64,000 nt of DNA from Sapria himalayana (Eukaryota > Streptophyta > Magnoliopsida > Malpighiales > Rafflesiaceae), in the NCBI GenBank assembly GCA_029783825.1, contig JAREIK010002991.1:1375281-1439280 (forward strand), in the 5' to 3' direction. Positions 24,901 to 37,255 of this stretch are shown here, in pieces. The notes below the pieces were generated by a model, which saw only the letters and a list, made by a program, of their open reading frames with translations, made no database searches and was not told the origin of the DNA. The position numbers and the translations under genes were made by a program. Position 1 is the stretch's first letter, and each line of letters starts with the position of its first letter.

Positions 24901-25170
24901 CATCATTTTTATTTATCTTCTTATTCACATATTTGAGCTTATATATATTACTTAAATTTCTCACAATTCCACGTAGTCTTTTATAAATATTTTATATTAA
25001 TAATTTTATGCTTTAAGATACAATTAACTATAATAACTTGTCAATTAATAATCTAATATTCCAATAATTTATTTTAAATCTATTAACTTATTTACTCGTC
25101 ACTGTTCAATAAAGTGTGTGAATCTTTGTTTTATTTCACTATAATTGGGCGACTTTACAGTAATATTTGC

Positions 25171-26670
25171 CAAGTCACTACAGTTGGACTTTGTAGAATA
25201 TTGCTTAAAATTAATAATTTTCTAGCATTAGCGTGTAGTAGTAATTTAGGATACATTGAAAATTTTGTTATAAATTTTTTAAGGCTAGTTGTCTACCCGT
25301 CGCTACCCTTCTCTTTTATATAGGTTTGAGATCGACAATTCAAGCGTAGCTCATACACATACACCCATACACTCACATACACATACATCTTTATCTTTAT
25401 ATATTTATCCATGCTTAGAATTGATAATGTAAGCATAGCTCACATATGATGATTTATGTTTCAATTGATGATTATTGATATTTTATTATTTTTATTAATA
25501 TTTTTATTAGATTTACTTGGTCATATGTTTTTAAAGAAAAAACTATTTTTTTAATTTTTCTTCACTTTTATGAATTGATTAAAACTTTAGTTTATTATAA
25601 TATTGAAATAATTAGCAATGATAATGTGTTTGAGTTGAATTATATTTTTTTTAGTGTTATTTATCTTTAACATGAGATAATACATCATATATTTTATTTT
25701 AACACATATTCTCAAATTAAAATTATTAAAAAGAAGAATAAATATTTAATTGTGTTGATAAATATACTCTTATTTCAAAATAATATACTTAATCAATTTT
25801 GAAATACTTTAGTCTGAATTATATATATTCTAACACACATTTTAGTTGGGTGCCTCACCAGATTATCTAGTCAGATGAATTTTTTTTTATTTGTCATCTT
25901 GGCATCTCAGCTGTATTTGTCAAGTCACTACATTTGGATTATGTAGTACATTGCTTAAAAATTAATAACTTCTTAGAATCAGCGCGTATTAGTAGTAATT
26001 TAAGATACATTGAAAATTTTGTGAGAAATTTTTTAAGAAAAGCTGCCTACATGTCTCCATCCTCTTCTTTTATCTATGCTTGGGATCTATAATATAAGTG
26101 TAGGTCACACACACACACACATACATCCATACCCATACACCCACACTACACTCTCCTTTTTTTATCCAGGTTTGGGACCGACAATGTAACACATAAGAAG
26201 AGGTATGTTTCAAATGATGATTATTGATATTTATAATTTTTATTAATAATTTTTTTGATTTACTTGGTTATATGTTTTTAAAGAAAAAATTTAAATTATT
26301 TCAATTTTTATTCACTTTTATAAATTGATTAAAACCTAATTTTAATATTATATTAAAATATTTTGCTGTGATAATAGGTTTGAGTTGAATTATAGTTTTT
26401 TAGTGTTTTTTATCATTAACATGAGATAATATATTATACATATTACGCTAATACATCTTAAATTAAAATTATTAAAAGAAAAAATAAATCTTTGATTAAG
26501 ATGATTAATATATTATCATTTCAAAAATATATATATATCAATTTCAAAGTAATGTAGTATGATTTATAAATTATTTGATCAACTGAATATTTTTTTTATT
26601 TGCTTTAGTTGAGTGCCCCACTAAATTATATATTTAGGATAAATAATTTTTTTCTTGTCATAATGTATTT
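25171..26670 (+). repeat. 750-bp tandem duplication, two copies
   Basis: CAAGTCACTACAGTTGGACT at 25171 and CAAGTCACTACATTTGGATT at 25921 start two head-to-tail units. Matching landmarks keep an offset of about 750: TTCACTTTTATGAATTGATT at 25561 versus TTCACTTTTATAAATTGATT at 26311, and TTTTAGTTGGGTGCCTC near 25850 versus TTTAGTTGAGTGCCCC near 26604. The copies differ by scattered substitutions and small indels. Confidence 0.85.
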
Positions 26671-26949
26671 TTGGTTGTATATGCTTTATTCATATAAGCA
26701 TATCAATCTATTAAATATATATTTTTTGAATATTCAAATATCCAAAATGAGGTATAAGTATACTCAATGTTAAAGGAAAGTAATTATTAATGTTAATATG
26801 ATATTTTTTATATGAAAGTTTTAAGAATTTGACAAGTATTATTGAAATTCGCTAATAGCTCATTTTTGAATATTCATTGCTACAACATTATTTTGTGATA
26901 TGGTATCATAGCTAAAATCCTAGGTGTTAATTCTTATGGTTTCTAGAGG

Positions 26950-27020
26950 AAATTTTTGTAACAATGTGTGCATTAATGTGTGCAATAGTGTGCAATAGGG
27001 TGTATAATAGTGCATGCAAT
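26950..27020 (+). repeat. Short TGTGCAATAG-type repeats
   Basis: ATGTGTGCATTA, ATGTGTGCAATAG, TGTGCAATAGGG and ATAGTGCATGCAAT form a small imperfect array. Confidence 0.5.
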
Positions 27021-27746
27021 ATTGCACAACAGAGCATACAAAAACAACAAAAAAAGGAATTGAAAACCCTTAAAATGAGGGTTTTAAATTTGTAGTAGTG
27101 AATTTGGATAAAAATTATAGTTTTTATAAAATATTAATTTGGGCAAAAATCTCTAATTAAAGGAAACCAATTTGGATAGAAATTAGAGTTTGAGGAAATG
27201 TTAATTTGGTTTGTTTTGATTTTGATTTTTCATTCTTGTGGCATAGTATGAATTGAGCAAATCTCAGTTCAGTATACACATTGTAAGAGGATAAGTTACT
27301 TTTGAGATAGTTGTTGGATGCTATTTTTAAAGAGGTTGAGAGTTTCACTCAATATTAAGAGAGATATACTGAATATTGAAGTATACAAAATTTTTTATGG
27401 ATCCTAAGACCCAACATAATTAATCAACCGTAATACTTATACTTACTAGAAATGAGCATACAAAATTGCTCTCACATTAAGCAACATAGCCTTTCATTCT
27501 CTTAGATATTATTGGTTATTTCTCAAGTACTATTACTTTGAACTTTTGGATTATCGACACTGAAGCTAATACATATATTACCGATAATCATAATATATTT
27601 ATTTTATTTTTTTCTTATTCTGAAGATATTATTGTATTCAATGATAAATATTAAAAAAAGTATTAGAGATGATATTATTCAATACGAGTCTATTATTTTA
27701 TCATGTCTCACCTATTCGGTTATTTCTGATTGCATGTTACATTTTT

Positions 27747-28033
27747 TGGTGACCTAATCGGGTCATTGTGTCATGCCTGACACGACTTGAAAACCGCAAG
27801 CCTGCTGGCTTGCCGACCCGGCTCCTACCTAGTTTGGATTGGGTCGTACTTGGATTTGCCGGGTTGTACCATGGGTTTTCCAGTTTTATTTAAAAAATAT
27901 TTAGTTGGGTCCCCGGGCCATTTTACTGTACCGTCGGGCCAGGCACACGGTTTGTGTCTGGCTCGGCATGAGGCACGATTGAACTAGGCTGTGCCTGAGT
28001 CGCCTGAGCTATCCGACCCATTTGACACCTCTA
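27747..28033 (+). mobile_element. hAT-like family A fragment, 5'-truncated
   Basis: The 3' terminus CCCATTTGACACCTCTA is at 28017-28033. The first recognisable segment (TTTTTTGGTGACCTAATCGG, about 27744) matches an internal part of the intact copy at 58367-58746 (ATTTTTTGGTGGACCAATCA), so about 40 bp of the left end are missing. Frames within it are not genes. Confidence 0.65.
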
Positions 28034-28799
28034 ATGTTATGTCATTCTTTATGAGATATTTTTTTGACAATTTAATATTGATTTTTTTTAATTCTATTAA
28101 TATTTGTTTATATGATTGAAAAATTCTAGAAAAAGATTTTATCTATTCGATAGTAAAATTTTATGTTTTCTATTCGATAGTAAAATTTTTAATCATACAA
28201 ACTAATCTAGTTTGAGTAATGACTCATTTGATCCGATACACTCATACTTATTGGAACCTAGTAGAGATGTAATTAGAGAAAAATTTATGGATCATATCAT
28301 TTTTATTGGTGACTACTTGAGATATACATGAATATATCTTTGATGACATATCCCATATTTTTTTATTTTTAAAAATTTTTATATAATGATAAAAAAGTAA
28401 TTAAGTAAAAATATTAAAAAATAAATAAGTAACAATATATCAGAATATATGTCAAACTGATTTAACACTTATTAATATGAATCATCATAGTATACGCTAT
28501 ATTTTCTATGTTAGTACATCTTAATAGAATGTGATTATTGAAAGGAATAATACAAATCTAATTGAGTTAGCTCATACTTAAAAAGAATGTTCCAAAAAAT
28601 AATTTTGAAGAGATGTGACTTTAACCATAATTTATCTAATCAATTAAATGAATTCTAATATGATTTTTTAATGAATATTTTTTTAGATCTTATATTATGG
28701 AGAAAGCGTTTAACTTACTTTATAGTATTTTTGGAGACACTTATTTTATTCTTAATCATTCTCTAGGATATGATAAATTAACACCTATGATTTTAAGAT

Positions 28800-30380
28800 T
28801 CACATTTTATGAATACTCTAGTGCCCAAAGAGGGTATACATGTATTTAACTAGAGACTGGTAGGATTTTAATGAGTGTATATATTATCTTTTTTAATGAG
28901 AACTTATTTTTTACAAGTCTAGGAGGAGTGCCAATTAGATATTGCACATGGTTGTATTATTCTTTATGCCATATCTGTAGCTTGACCTAAATCATTAGTT
29001 AGTAAAGAGAGTCATCCTCTGGTTGTATATGAGCATTTTGGTTCTTATCATGATATTACATACATGAAGTCATAGTAGATATTAATAAATTTTGATTATT
29101 TTGAGTCTGAAGAGAAATTTTTCAGGTAGAGAATTTTATTTAGGCCTAGATGACATAGCTGCATATGAGTGTTCACCAGCATAGACTCATATTTAGTAAA
29201 AACTAGGATATTTCAATATCCAAGACTTATAGTCTATACCAAGAGAGATGTGCATACCCAACTTGCTCAAATAATAGATGTGCATTTTGAGGAACTAGAT
29301 GATCATGCAGCCAATTTATTTAACATAGACATTTTGATCGCTCTCCGTAAAGGATAAAAAAATTATATTTAGTATTTAATTTTACATATTTTATTATACT
29401 CTCACATTGTTGTTTTTTTAAATTTTTTTATTAATTTTCTTGATTTTACTAGTATACCTAAGTCTCGTATATTGTATTATGCAGGATGATATATAATCCT
29501 TTACTGTAATGGGACTTATTAACAAGTAACATGACTTTTGGGAAGATATATTATTGGTTGTATGTGACTGTTAATCATGAAGATAAATCTAGATGGAAAG
29601 ATATATAATCTTATGACGATACTTATAATGCGGAGATTTCTTCAAATGTTTGCTGTAGACTAAAGATATTTTCTTTGCAATGGTCAAGATAGGCTTACAT
29701 ATTAATGAGATTTTATTAAGTCTAGGAAGAATATAAATTGAGACATTGCATATGTATTTATTACCCTTTCTCTCATACTTGTAGTTTTGTTTTAATCACC
29801 AATTGATAAAGAGTCACTTGTTAGTTATATTTAAGTATGTTGGTACTTAGTATAATATTATTCTTGTGAGCTATCATTACTACCAACAAATTTAGTTCAT
29901 GTTGTGTCTGGGGAGAGTGAGGTTTTTTAATTATGGGTAGGAAAATCTCATTTATGCCCAAATAACATAGTAGTATATGAGTTTTACTAGTACATATTCA
30001 TATTGAGTAGGTAGCAAGGAGGCTTGATTATTCATTATTTAGAGTTTATAACATGAGTGAGAGACATACCTATCTAACTCAAACTAGATGAGTCTATCTC
30101 TATTAATGAGCCAAATGATCATGCAATCAGTCTCTTTGATATTGATATTGTTTATTTTTTTTTCTTTTATTATTTTTCATGATGATACTAGGATATTCAT
30201 GTTTTTATATGAAATATTATTTTTTGTAGGATGATGCCAGATTACGATAAAAAAGATGCACTCTCTCTATTTTAAAGAGATTTAGGAACTAGTGTAGGAC
30301 TTTCAGGTAGGTTTGTCGTTGACCGTGAGTGAGTGTTCACCGGGAAGACAGGTTTAATGGAACTGTAGATTGCTTTTAAA
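28800..30380 (+). repeat. Unclassified dispersed repeat with coding-like remnant, two diverged copies
   Basis: Blocks at about 28950-29365 and 29760-30165 share an ordered series: a TAGGCCTAGATGACATAG / TATGCCCAAATAACATAG segment, GTATATGAGT...CATATT, AGTCTATACCAAGAGAGATG / GTTTATAACATGAGTGAGAG, then a GATGATCATGCA / AATGATCATGCA segment before a TTTGATATTGA-type end. An open piece (29169-29357) reads TQLAQIIDVHFEELDDHAAN. Related blocks lie at 39690-40220 and 41850-42380. I do not recognise the protein. Confidence 0.5.
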
Positions 30381-31117
30381 ATGAAACTTATACTGCAAAA
30401 CTTCAATCAAACGTTTGACATTGACTATAAGAACACTTTTTATCTAATAGTCAAAATAACTCTAATATAATTTTTTTTATCTTTTACAGTATCTTGGAGT
30501 TGGAGGGTACATAAATTAGACGCGAAAAATATATTTTTGACGGTGATCCAGAGGAGGAGGTATATATAGGGCAACTACTTGAGTTTTGAACAATATAGTC
30601 AATTTCAGACGAGATATTTTGTTTATTTTTCATAGGTAATTATTTTGTTTGGATTATATTTTTCTTTATTTTTCTAGGACACTGATCGTAGAATAATTTT
30701 ATTGATAATTACGTGTATGATATTTTGATAATGAGAGGTAATGAGTTGGATTATCATCCAACTCAAGGAGTTTGTTCTTGCATATTTATAGGTGAAGGAC
30801 GTTGAGAGATTTATTTATTTTCTCGTTATGAAAGTTTCTTATATAATGAGGGGGTGTAATATTGTTACATACTAGGTATGTATTTTTTAATCTATCGAGG
30901 CTGATATTTTGGGTTGTGCTTAAGGTGATATTTCTATTGATTCAAATACTAATTTTATTTCTGATGCGATTTATTTAAATTAACTTACTACTTATATGAG
31001 AATAACTAGTAAAATTAATTATCTAACTATGACTCAACTAAATAATATATAAATAGTTAGTATAATTAATTATTTTTTCTTCTCAAGTTATCTTTTCATT
31101 ATTTTCGACCATGGTAG

Positions 31118-31268
31118 GTTGAGCGGGTTATTGGAATGGTTGAGGGGGCAGTCTTAGTTGTAGATGCTGGAGAAGGTCCACTTGCACAAACAAAGTTTGT
31201 TCTTGCAAAAGCGTTGAAGCATGGCATCCGTCCTATCCTGCTGATGAACAAAGTGGATAAACCTTCTG
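31118..31268 (+). CDS. EMB2785-like: TypA/BipA-like GTPase, exon 3
   Basis: 151 nt after CATGGTAG, ending TCTG|GTATTA (phase 1), residues 137-186 plus one base. It encodes VERVIGMVEGAVLVVDAGEG, PLAQTKFVLAKALKHGIRPI and LLMNKVDKPS. The G4 motif NKVD (180-183), which reads the guanine base, is intact. The acceptor is TAG rather than CAG. Joining it to exon 2 gives GGEVERV, the expected family sequence. Confidence 0.95.
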
Positions 31269-31376
31269 GTATTATTCTGTTCTTTATTCCTGTTGCTCTG
31301 CTTTGGAAAGTGGATTTCTACCCGATGGCACAATTTCCAAGCATCTTCCTAAATGTTGGCTGCCTTCCTCATGTAG

Positions 31377-31445
31377 TTTCTCAGGAGAGGTGCGGTGAAG
31401 TGGAGTGCCTGGTGTTTGATCTTTTTGCAAGTCTTGGTGCTACAG
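31377..31445 (+). CDS. EMB2785-like: TypA/BipA-like GTPase, exon 4
   Basis: 69 nt between CATGTAG and ACAG|GTGAAG. The split Val codon and SQERCGEVECLVFDLFASLG, then AT, give residues 187-209. The family has V-S-x-E-R-C here. A CAG seven bases inside the exon (TTTCTCAG) could tempt a predictor, but only the upstream TAG restores the frame. Intron 3 is 108 bp. Confidence 0.92.
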
Positions 31446-31518
31446 GTGAAGGACGGTGATAAGTTGCTTTAAACTTCCTTTTGGAATAAGCATGATTTGG
31501 ATCGTCTTCATTTTTCAG

Positions 31519-31691
31519 ACGAGCAGCTGGATTTTCCTGTTCTTTATGCTTCTGCTAAAGAAGGGTGGGCTTATTCTACGTTTACAAAAGATCCTCCAGC
31601 TAATTCTAAGAATATGTCAGAGTTGCTTGACTGCATTATAAGACATATTCCTCCACCAAAAGTTAGCCTTGAAGCACCTTTCCAGATGCTG
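31519..31691 (+). CDS. EMB2785-like: TypA/BipA-like GTPase, exon 5
   Basis: 173 nt after CATTTTTCAG, ending ATGCTG|GTTTGT (phase 0), residues 210-267. It encodes DEQLDFPVLYASAKEGWA, then the KDPPANSKNMSELLDCIIRH region and PFQML. The G5 motif SAK is at 221-223. The preceding intron 4 is only 73 bp. This exon closes the G domain and leads into beta-barrel domain II. Confidence 0.95.
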
Positions 31692-33019
31692 GTTTGTTTG
31701 CATCACTGCTTACTTCTTGCATGGGCCTATGTTGAACTTTATTATATGCTCAATCACATTTCTGTCATGGGTTTTTGGCATAAGAGAAGGATATGTCTCC
31801 CTTATGAAGAGGCAATGATTGTAGAGTTTTGTTTTTTGGAAACATTTTCATGAATCTCATGGATCTTTTCTTGTTGTTCTCTTCAGTTTTTTCACATTTG
31901 ATCTACTTGTAATTGGGATGCACTCTCAAACACATCTTTATCATCATCCTTAAACTTTAATCCCAAGCATTTTTTTGAGGTTTTAATCCCATCTTTGTTA
32001 GGATTGGTTATATGAATGCATATTTTTTGTTTAACCCTATTTTGGGCATGTTTTCTTGTTAATTTAGTTAATATTTTTTTTTCTTCACCTTTTTCATCCA
32101 TGTCTAATTTAATATATATTTTTTAATAAATAAATGTTATCGATTTATTTTTGCAAACTAGAATATGACTAATCTATCTTACATATCTTTTTTATTTTTG
32201 AATATGTATCCAATTCATTGTTTCTAGAATGAATTTTTTCTATGTTTTGATATTTTTATTTTATTATTTCTTTGCTTGTCTTCTTATTTTTTTTTATCTC
32301 AAGCATGCTTATTTTTTGGATGTTTTGATACTTTATAGCTTGACATTTAGAGGATTGTAACAAACATTGATTATCTTGACATTTAAAATCAATGTAGAAG
32401 TCGAACACTAGTAGATTTGTTAGTATTTAGATAAAAGATATATAATATTCGTTCCCAAATGATAGTCACATGAAAGCTTATCAATCCAGTTATTTATCAT
32501 TGATGGCTTTCATGCATTTTTGTAATATCAACAAAACATCATTGAGCTTCTTTAAATAGTACTGTCGGAAAAAATTTTCCACTGCAGCAATGAGCTCATC
32601 GATGTCCTTAGTTGCCTACTGATGATGAAGGAACTGGATGACATTGAAGAAGCCAAGACTTAATTATTTATCATTGAAGTTTATTATTTACATTTAATTT
32701 AACTGGTTTTGAGATCCAGTTAGCGGATCCTGTACGTAACATAACATGGTCAAATTATACACCAATCGAAAGCTCTCGAAAAGATCTTTGCAAAAAATAG
32801 TCACGGGATTTTCTTGCTATTTGGCTCTTTATTTTTAAAGAAGCACGTGAATTGGACTATCATTTTGGAACATAGGCAATATTATATTTTGTGAATTTAA
32901 ATGTTGCACCTTTTGTGTTTTTTATTTTTTTTAATTATTTTATTTTTATGTCATTATTGATGAGAGCATGTAGAGATATCAAATGGACTATATCATGTTG
33001 ACAGTATTTTAAATCATTT

Positions 33020-33830
33020 TTTAATGTCTTGATGCGTGCCTCTAGGTGAGGTGTTCATAAAATACCTTAAGGCATTAAAAAAAACTTTGAGCTCAATGGA
33101 GCTTTACGTGAGCTATGTTGAGCTCGACGAAGCTCCATCGGGCTCCATGATGGAGCTCGTTGGAGATCTACAGAGCTCCATCAAGCTTTACGTGGAGCAG
33201 GGGAGAAAGGCGAGAGCGAGGAGTTAGGAGAGAGGTGCGAGGGTAAGGGGCAAGGACAAATTGATATAATTATTTAATAAATTATCAAATTTATTAAAAT
33301 TTGATAATAGTATTAATTAATAAATAGTATTAAACTAATAAATAATATTAAATTAAAAATAAAATAAAAGAAGAGAATTTAATAAATTTAAATTTTAAAT
33401 TTTTTAAAATTTAAAATAATATTTTAATTATAAAATATTATATATTATTTATTAATAAAAAATATTATTTCATACTATTTATTAATAAAAAAATAACTTT
33501 AAATTTTTAATTTTATAATGATACATTTATTTTAAATTTATTAAAATTTAATATATTATCAAATATTTATTAAAGTATTTCACACTATTTTATTTTATTT
33601 TTAATATATTATAATTTATAAAATATTTATTAATTATATTTATAGCCAAGGAGTGTTTTAAAAGTATTTTTTAAAATTTTGATTTTTTATTTTTTTATTT
33701 ATATTATTTTATTTAATATATTTTAAAATATTAATTAATTATATATTGGGATGCTCAAAAAACTTATGCTTTAAAGTCTTGAGGCTTATGCCTTGCCTCA
33801 TGAACTCAAAAATATCTTGTCTTACACTTT
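33020..33830. mobile_element. Probable non-autonomous DNA transposon with AT-rich core
   Basis: The left end carries GCGTGCCTCTAGGTGAGGTG, then ATAAAATACCTTAAGGCATT. The right end reads, in reverse complement, GAGTTCATGAGGCAAGGCAT, then AAGCCTCAAGACTTTAAAGC, a degraded mirror. Between them a GAGCTC/AGCTCC-rich block (33090-33200) precedes 450 bp of almost pure A/T. No target duplication was identified. The open frame at 33036-33227 is a shadow. Confidence 0.4.
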
Positions 33831-33862
33831 TATTTTTTAATATTTTGCATGTTGGCATGAAC

Positions 33863-33976
33863 TATAGGTGTTAAACGGGCCGTGCCGTGTTGTGTTGTGC
33901 TGGTACGACTCATTTTTATAAGGCATGATTGAATTATTGGCTTTCCTTGACCTGCCTTATTCCTTTGACACTTCTA
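33863..33976 (+). mobile_element. hAT-type mini-MITE (family A derivative, 114 bp)
   Basis: Termini TATAGGTGTTAAACGGGCC and TTTGACACTTCTA match family A ends. Flanks GCATGAAC (33855-33862) and GCATGACC (33977-33984) form an 8-bp duplication with one mismatch. An older GC-rich relic of the same family adjoins it on the right. Confidence 0.65.
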
Positions 33977-33984
33977 GCATGACC

Positions 33985-34460
33985 TGAATTTTGATGACTT
34001 AATTGGGTCATCGTACCGTGTTGGACACGACACAAAATGGGTGCCCTTGCTATGTAGTGCCGACACAGCCACATTTCAGGTCAGTCCAATATGGCTCAAT
34101 AACATATCTTTTTGAATTGGTCATGTTGGGTTATACTGGGTTGGACTGAGTTGTGCTGTGTCATGCTGGATCGTGTTGGATCAGACTGGGTCATGCCAAT
34201 GGATAAGCAGACATGTGCCCAGTGGCAGTGGGTGGTGGCGTTGTAATGGCCATCGGCTCAAGGCCCACTGATCCAGTGGGCAATGGCAGTGTGGCATTTG
34301 ACTTGGCAGGGTAAGACTGTAGATGCAGTGCAGTTGTTGACATCATTTCATGTCTGCATTTGCAAAACGCAATGGGTAGTGGCTGGTTGTGGCAAGTGGG
34401 AATGGGGCGTGGGCTATTGGCCATAGGCTGTGATGGGCTACGGTACCGACTGGTGTCATC
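33985..34460 (+). mobile_element. Decayed GC-rich family A relic
   Basis: GATGACTTAATTGGGTCATC near 34000 parallels GGTGACCTAATCGGGTCATT at 27749. The rest is a run of GGGTTGGACTGG, CATGCTGGATCG and GGCAGTGTGGC-type words unlike the AT-rich surroundings. No clear ends. Confidence 0.4.
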
Positions 34461-35502
34461 TTTTATATTTTTGTTTAAAAATTAAATTTTTAAGTAACAT
34501 TTCATTATCAAAATTTAATCGTACCGTACTACAATTTAAATTAAAATGAATAAAATTTAAAATATATAAAGACCATAACTCAATAATAAAATGTACATAT
34601 GTTTTATTTTCAAATATCATGGTCATGATATCATATAACAAATAATAATAATATATAATTTAAAAAATTTTAAAAGTGAAAACATGAGTACAATAGCAAA
34701 ATAAATATATATAACACATTGCATGTCAGTTCCCTTAGTGAATGTTGAGGCTAATATTTGTTATCAGTCTGTGTTAGTAGTATGGTTCTGATCATTACAT
34801 TTGATTCTGATTTTAGCATTAGTCTCAATATCCTTGATGTCATCACACGAGTCAACATCCATCACTAGCTATTTTACTCTATCTTGAATATCTTTTTTTG
34901 AATTTTTCTAATTTTTTTAAGTATGAAAATATTTCTATGATATCTGATCGTAATTTGAATTTTTTATTTGAAATAATATTCGTAATCATAAATAAATTAG
35001 ACTTTGATGCTATGCTATATATGAAAGGGGTTAGTGATCACTTGACATTTTAAATAGTATGAGATACATGAATTTGTTTTAATCCTATCAATTTAATATA
35101 TTAAAATTCTTGATGTTATCATGTGATATAATGAAGAAATAATTTGTATCTAAATATCGATACAGTTCGTTCTTATTCAACAGATTACATTATTTTTTTT
35201 GCTTGCTAACTAAATAGAAAAAGTATCATCTATAAATATAATATTCATTTCAATACTCGGAATCTCACTATAATTATCATACTTAGTGTTGTAATATATT
35301 AATGAGCTAGCTAATTTTTTATGAATTCAACTATTATATTTTTCTGCTTGCTTCATATATATGGATATGTTATTTAATATATTTTTTATTATTTTTATTT
35401 TAATTCTAGGATCCATATATGTATCTAAATAATACAAAGATAAAATAAAGACAATATTTTAGTACTTGATTTTTATATCAATAGTTATAATACTAATACT
35501 AA

Positions 35503-35863
35503 GGGGGTATTTGTTTTTTTAACTTTATGATTAATAAAATTTTTTTGAGCTCAATGCTTAATGGTATTTAATAACATTAAGTATCAAGTTGTTTGTTTTT
35601 TTGTTAATATTTTATTTCTATTAAGGGAGGGAGAATTTTTTGTTTACGAAGGAGAACTCAAAAAATGATGTATCAAGCATTTTTCGATGCATCATTTTTC
35701 GGTTTGGCTTATTCTGAATAGAAAAATCCAAAAAAAAAAAAAGCTTATCAGTTTAAGCATTTTAAAAATAATTTTAAGTGAAAAGTATTAAAAAATTACG
35801 TGTTTCAGCTTAATGTAGAAACTTATTTGTTTTCAGCGTTAAGCCGAAAAAACAAATGCCGCC
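35503..35863. mobile_element. PIF/Harbinger (Tourist-like) MITE
   Basis: The left end GGGGGTATTTGTTTTTTT and the right end AAAAAACAAATGCCGCC are inverted repeats (15 of 17 positions). The trinucleotide TAA flanks both sides (35500-35502 and 35864-35866), the usual TWA duplication of this superfamily. Length 361 bp, no coding capacity. Confidence 0.7.
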
Positions 35864-36480
35864 TAAGATATTAATTATACATGCTAAGTATATTATTAAT
35901 ATTATATATGCAACTAAGCACAATGCAAGTGGTGAGAGTCCGTATTGATGAATACATGCTTGTTATGTCATAAAAATTTTTCTGGAACTTTAAAAGTAAA
36001 ATTTATGTCTCATAATCTAAATCATTAATAATAAGTTCGATACTTTTATTTTTAATGTAGTTGAATATTACGTATTAATAGATAATACATGATTTTAATA
36101 TCATATAAGTATAATTTTAATAATGCTTATTTATTTAAAAATTTTCTTTTTTTAGGTCCTCTAACATATATCGAGTGTAGAACTCATATTGTATGCTAGG
36201 TGTTATAAGTTATTTTAATGAATTTTTTATTTTTTTAATGGAAGAAATAAATATTATTCATGCTTGTGTTGTTATGTTAATTTCATGATACATACAGTTA
36301 ATATAAAAAATATTAATTAAATGTCTATCTCTAATAATCATTATAAATATGTTATTGACGATATTGTTATTTGAAGCATTATCAAATATAATACTAAAAA
36401 TTATATTTTGAATATCAAAAAATAGTATGCTGATGGTGTAAGCCATTTATTCGATGCAATTGATATATCAAAAATCAAAT

Positions 36481-36605
36481 GTGCCATAAGCTAGATGGTC
36501 ATGATCCAAGCATGGCTATGGACAGTTTTGTGCCGAGCTTGGTATGGGTGGTTTTGGCCTTGCTTCTTGTCGTACCCGGGTTATCTGGTCTACTTGACAC
36601 CTTTA
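36481..36605 (+). mobile_element. Family A hAT fragment, 3' end
   Basis: GC-richer block ending CTACTTGACACCTTTA, one base off the TTGACACCTCTA terminus. The left part is lost. Confidence 0.5.
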
Positions 36606-37008
36606 AGAGCAAGCAATTTGTAGGTTTTCTTAATTGATTGGCCCAATATATATGAATATTAATTGTATGTTATTCATATTGAATTTTATTAAATTATTGT
36701 TTGACTTATTTTTTTATATATTATTAGAGCTAAAATCATAGTGGTGCAAAACTTATGGTTTGTGAAGGACCACATGCTAATAATAGGCACACATTCTTGT
36801 GTAATGTTGTGGATGATGATGTACACTCATTGTCAAGGATTGATGACCATTGTATCTTCGCTATGAGGTGCTGGTGGAGGTGGTGCTGAAAGAACAATGG
36901 AAATGTAGGTTGTTTTTGGCAGAATCATTGAATCACCCAAAGCAATAATTGTTCATGTGATAGTCACATTTTTGGGTGATAGTTTGCATCAATAACTAAT
37001 ATCAGTTG

Positions 37009-37255
37009 AAAACCCTATTTTTTGAGGGTGATTGATTTGGAAACCACAAAAATAAGATTTCGAATTTCGACAATAATATATTGAGCTCTCAAAACCATAA
37101 TTTGAGGGTGTTAGATTTGAAATTCCTAAAATTAGGGTTTCAAATTTTGGAAGCATCACTTTGGACCATGAAATTTTTAATTTGCGGGTGGTTGATTCTA
37201 AAACACCAAAAATTAGGGTTCCTAATTGGTGTAGAATTTAAATTAGGTTTTGTGA
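37009..37255 (+). repeat. About 80-bp tandem repeat, three diverged units
   Basis: Each unit has a (T)TTTGAGGGTG / TTTGCGGGTG segment, a GATTTGGAA / GATTTGAAA / GATTCTAAA segment and an AAAATTAGGGTTTC-type segment. Starts near 37009, 37089 and 37169. Confidence 0.6.

Larger units (their letters stand above)
17062..31117 (+). other. Intron 2 of the GTPase gene (14.1 kb)
   Basis: The largest intron seen (GTATGG...TGGTAG). It holds an antisense LTR fragment (19840-20110), a pair of direct repeats (20117 and 21063), a hAT-like relic with a perfect hairpin (21280-21856), a LINE relic (about 22560-24900), a long TA microsatellite, a 750-bp tandem duplication (25171-26670), a second hAT fragment (27747-28033) and diverged repeat copies (28800-30380). 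The stretch 17100-19800 is AT-rich and I see nothing assignable in it. Confidence 0.85.
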
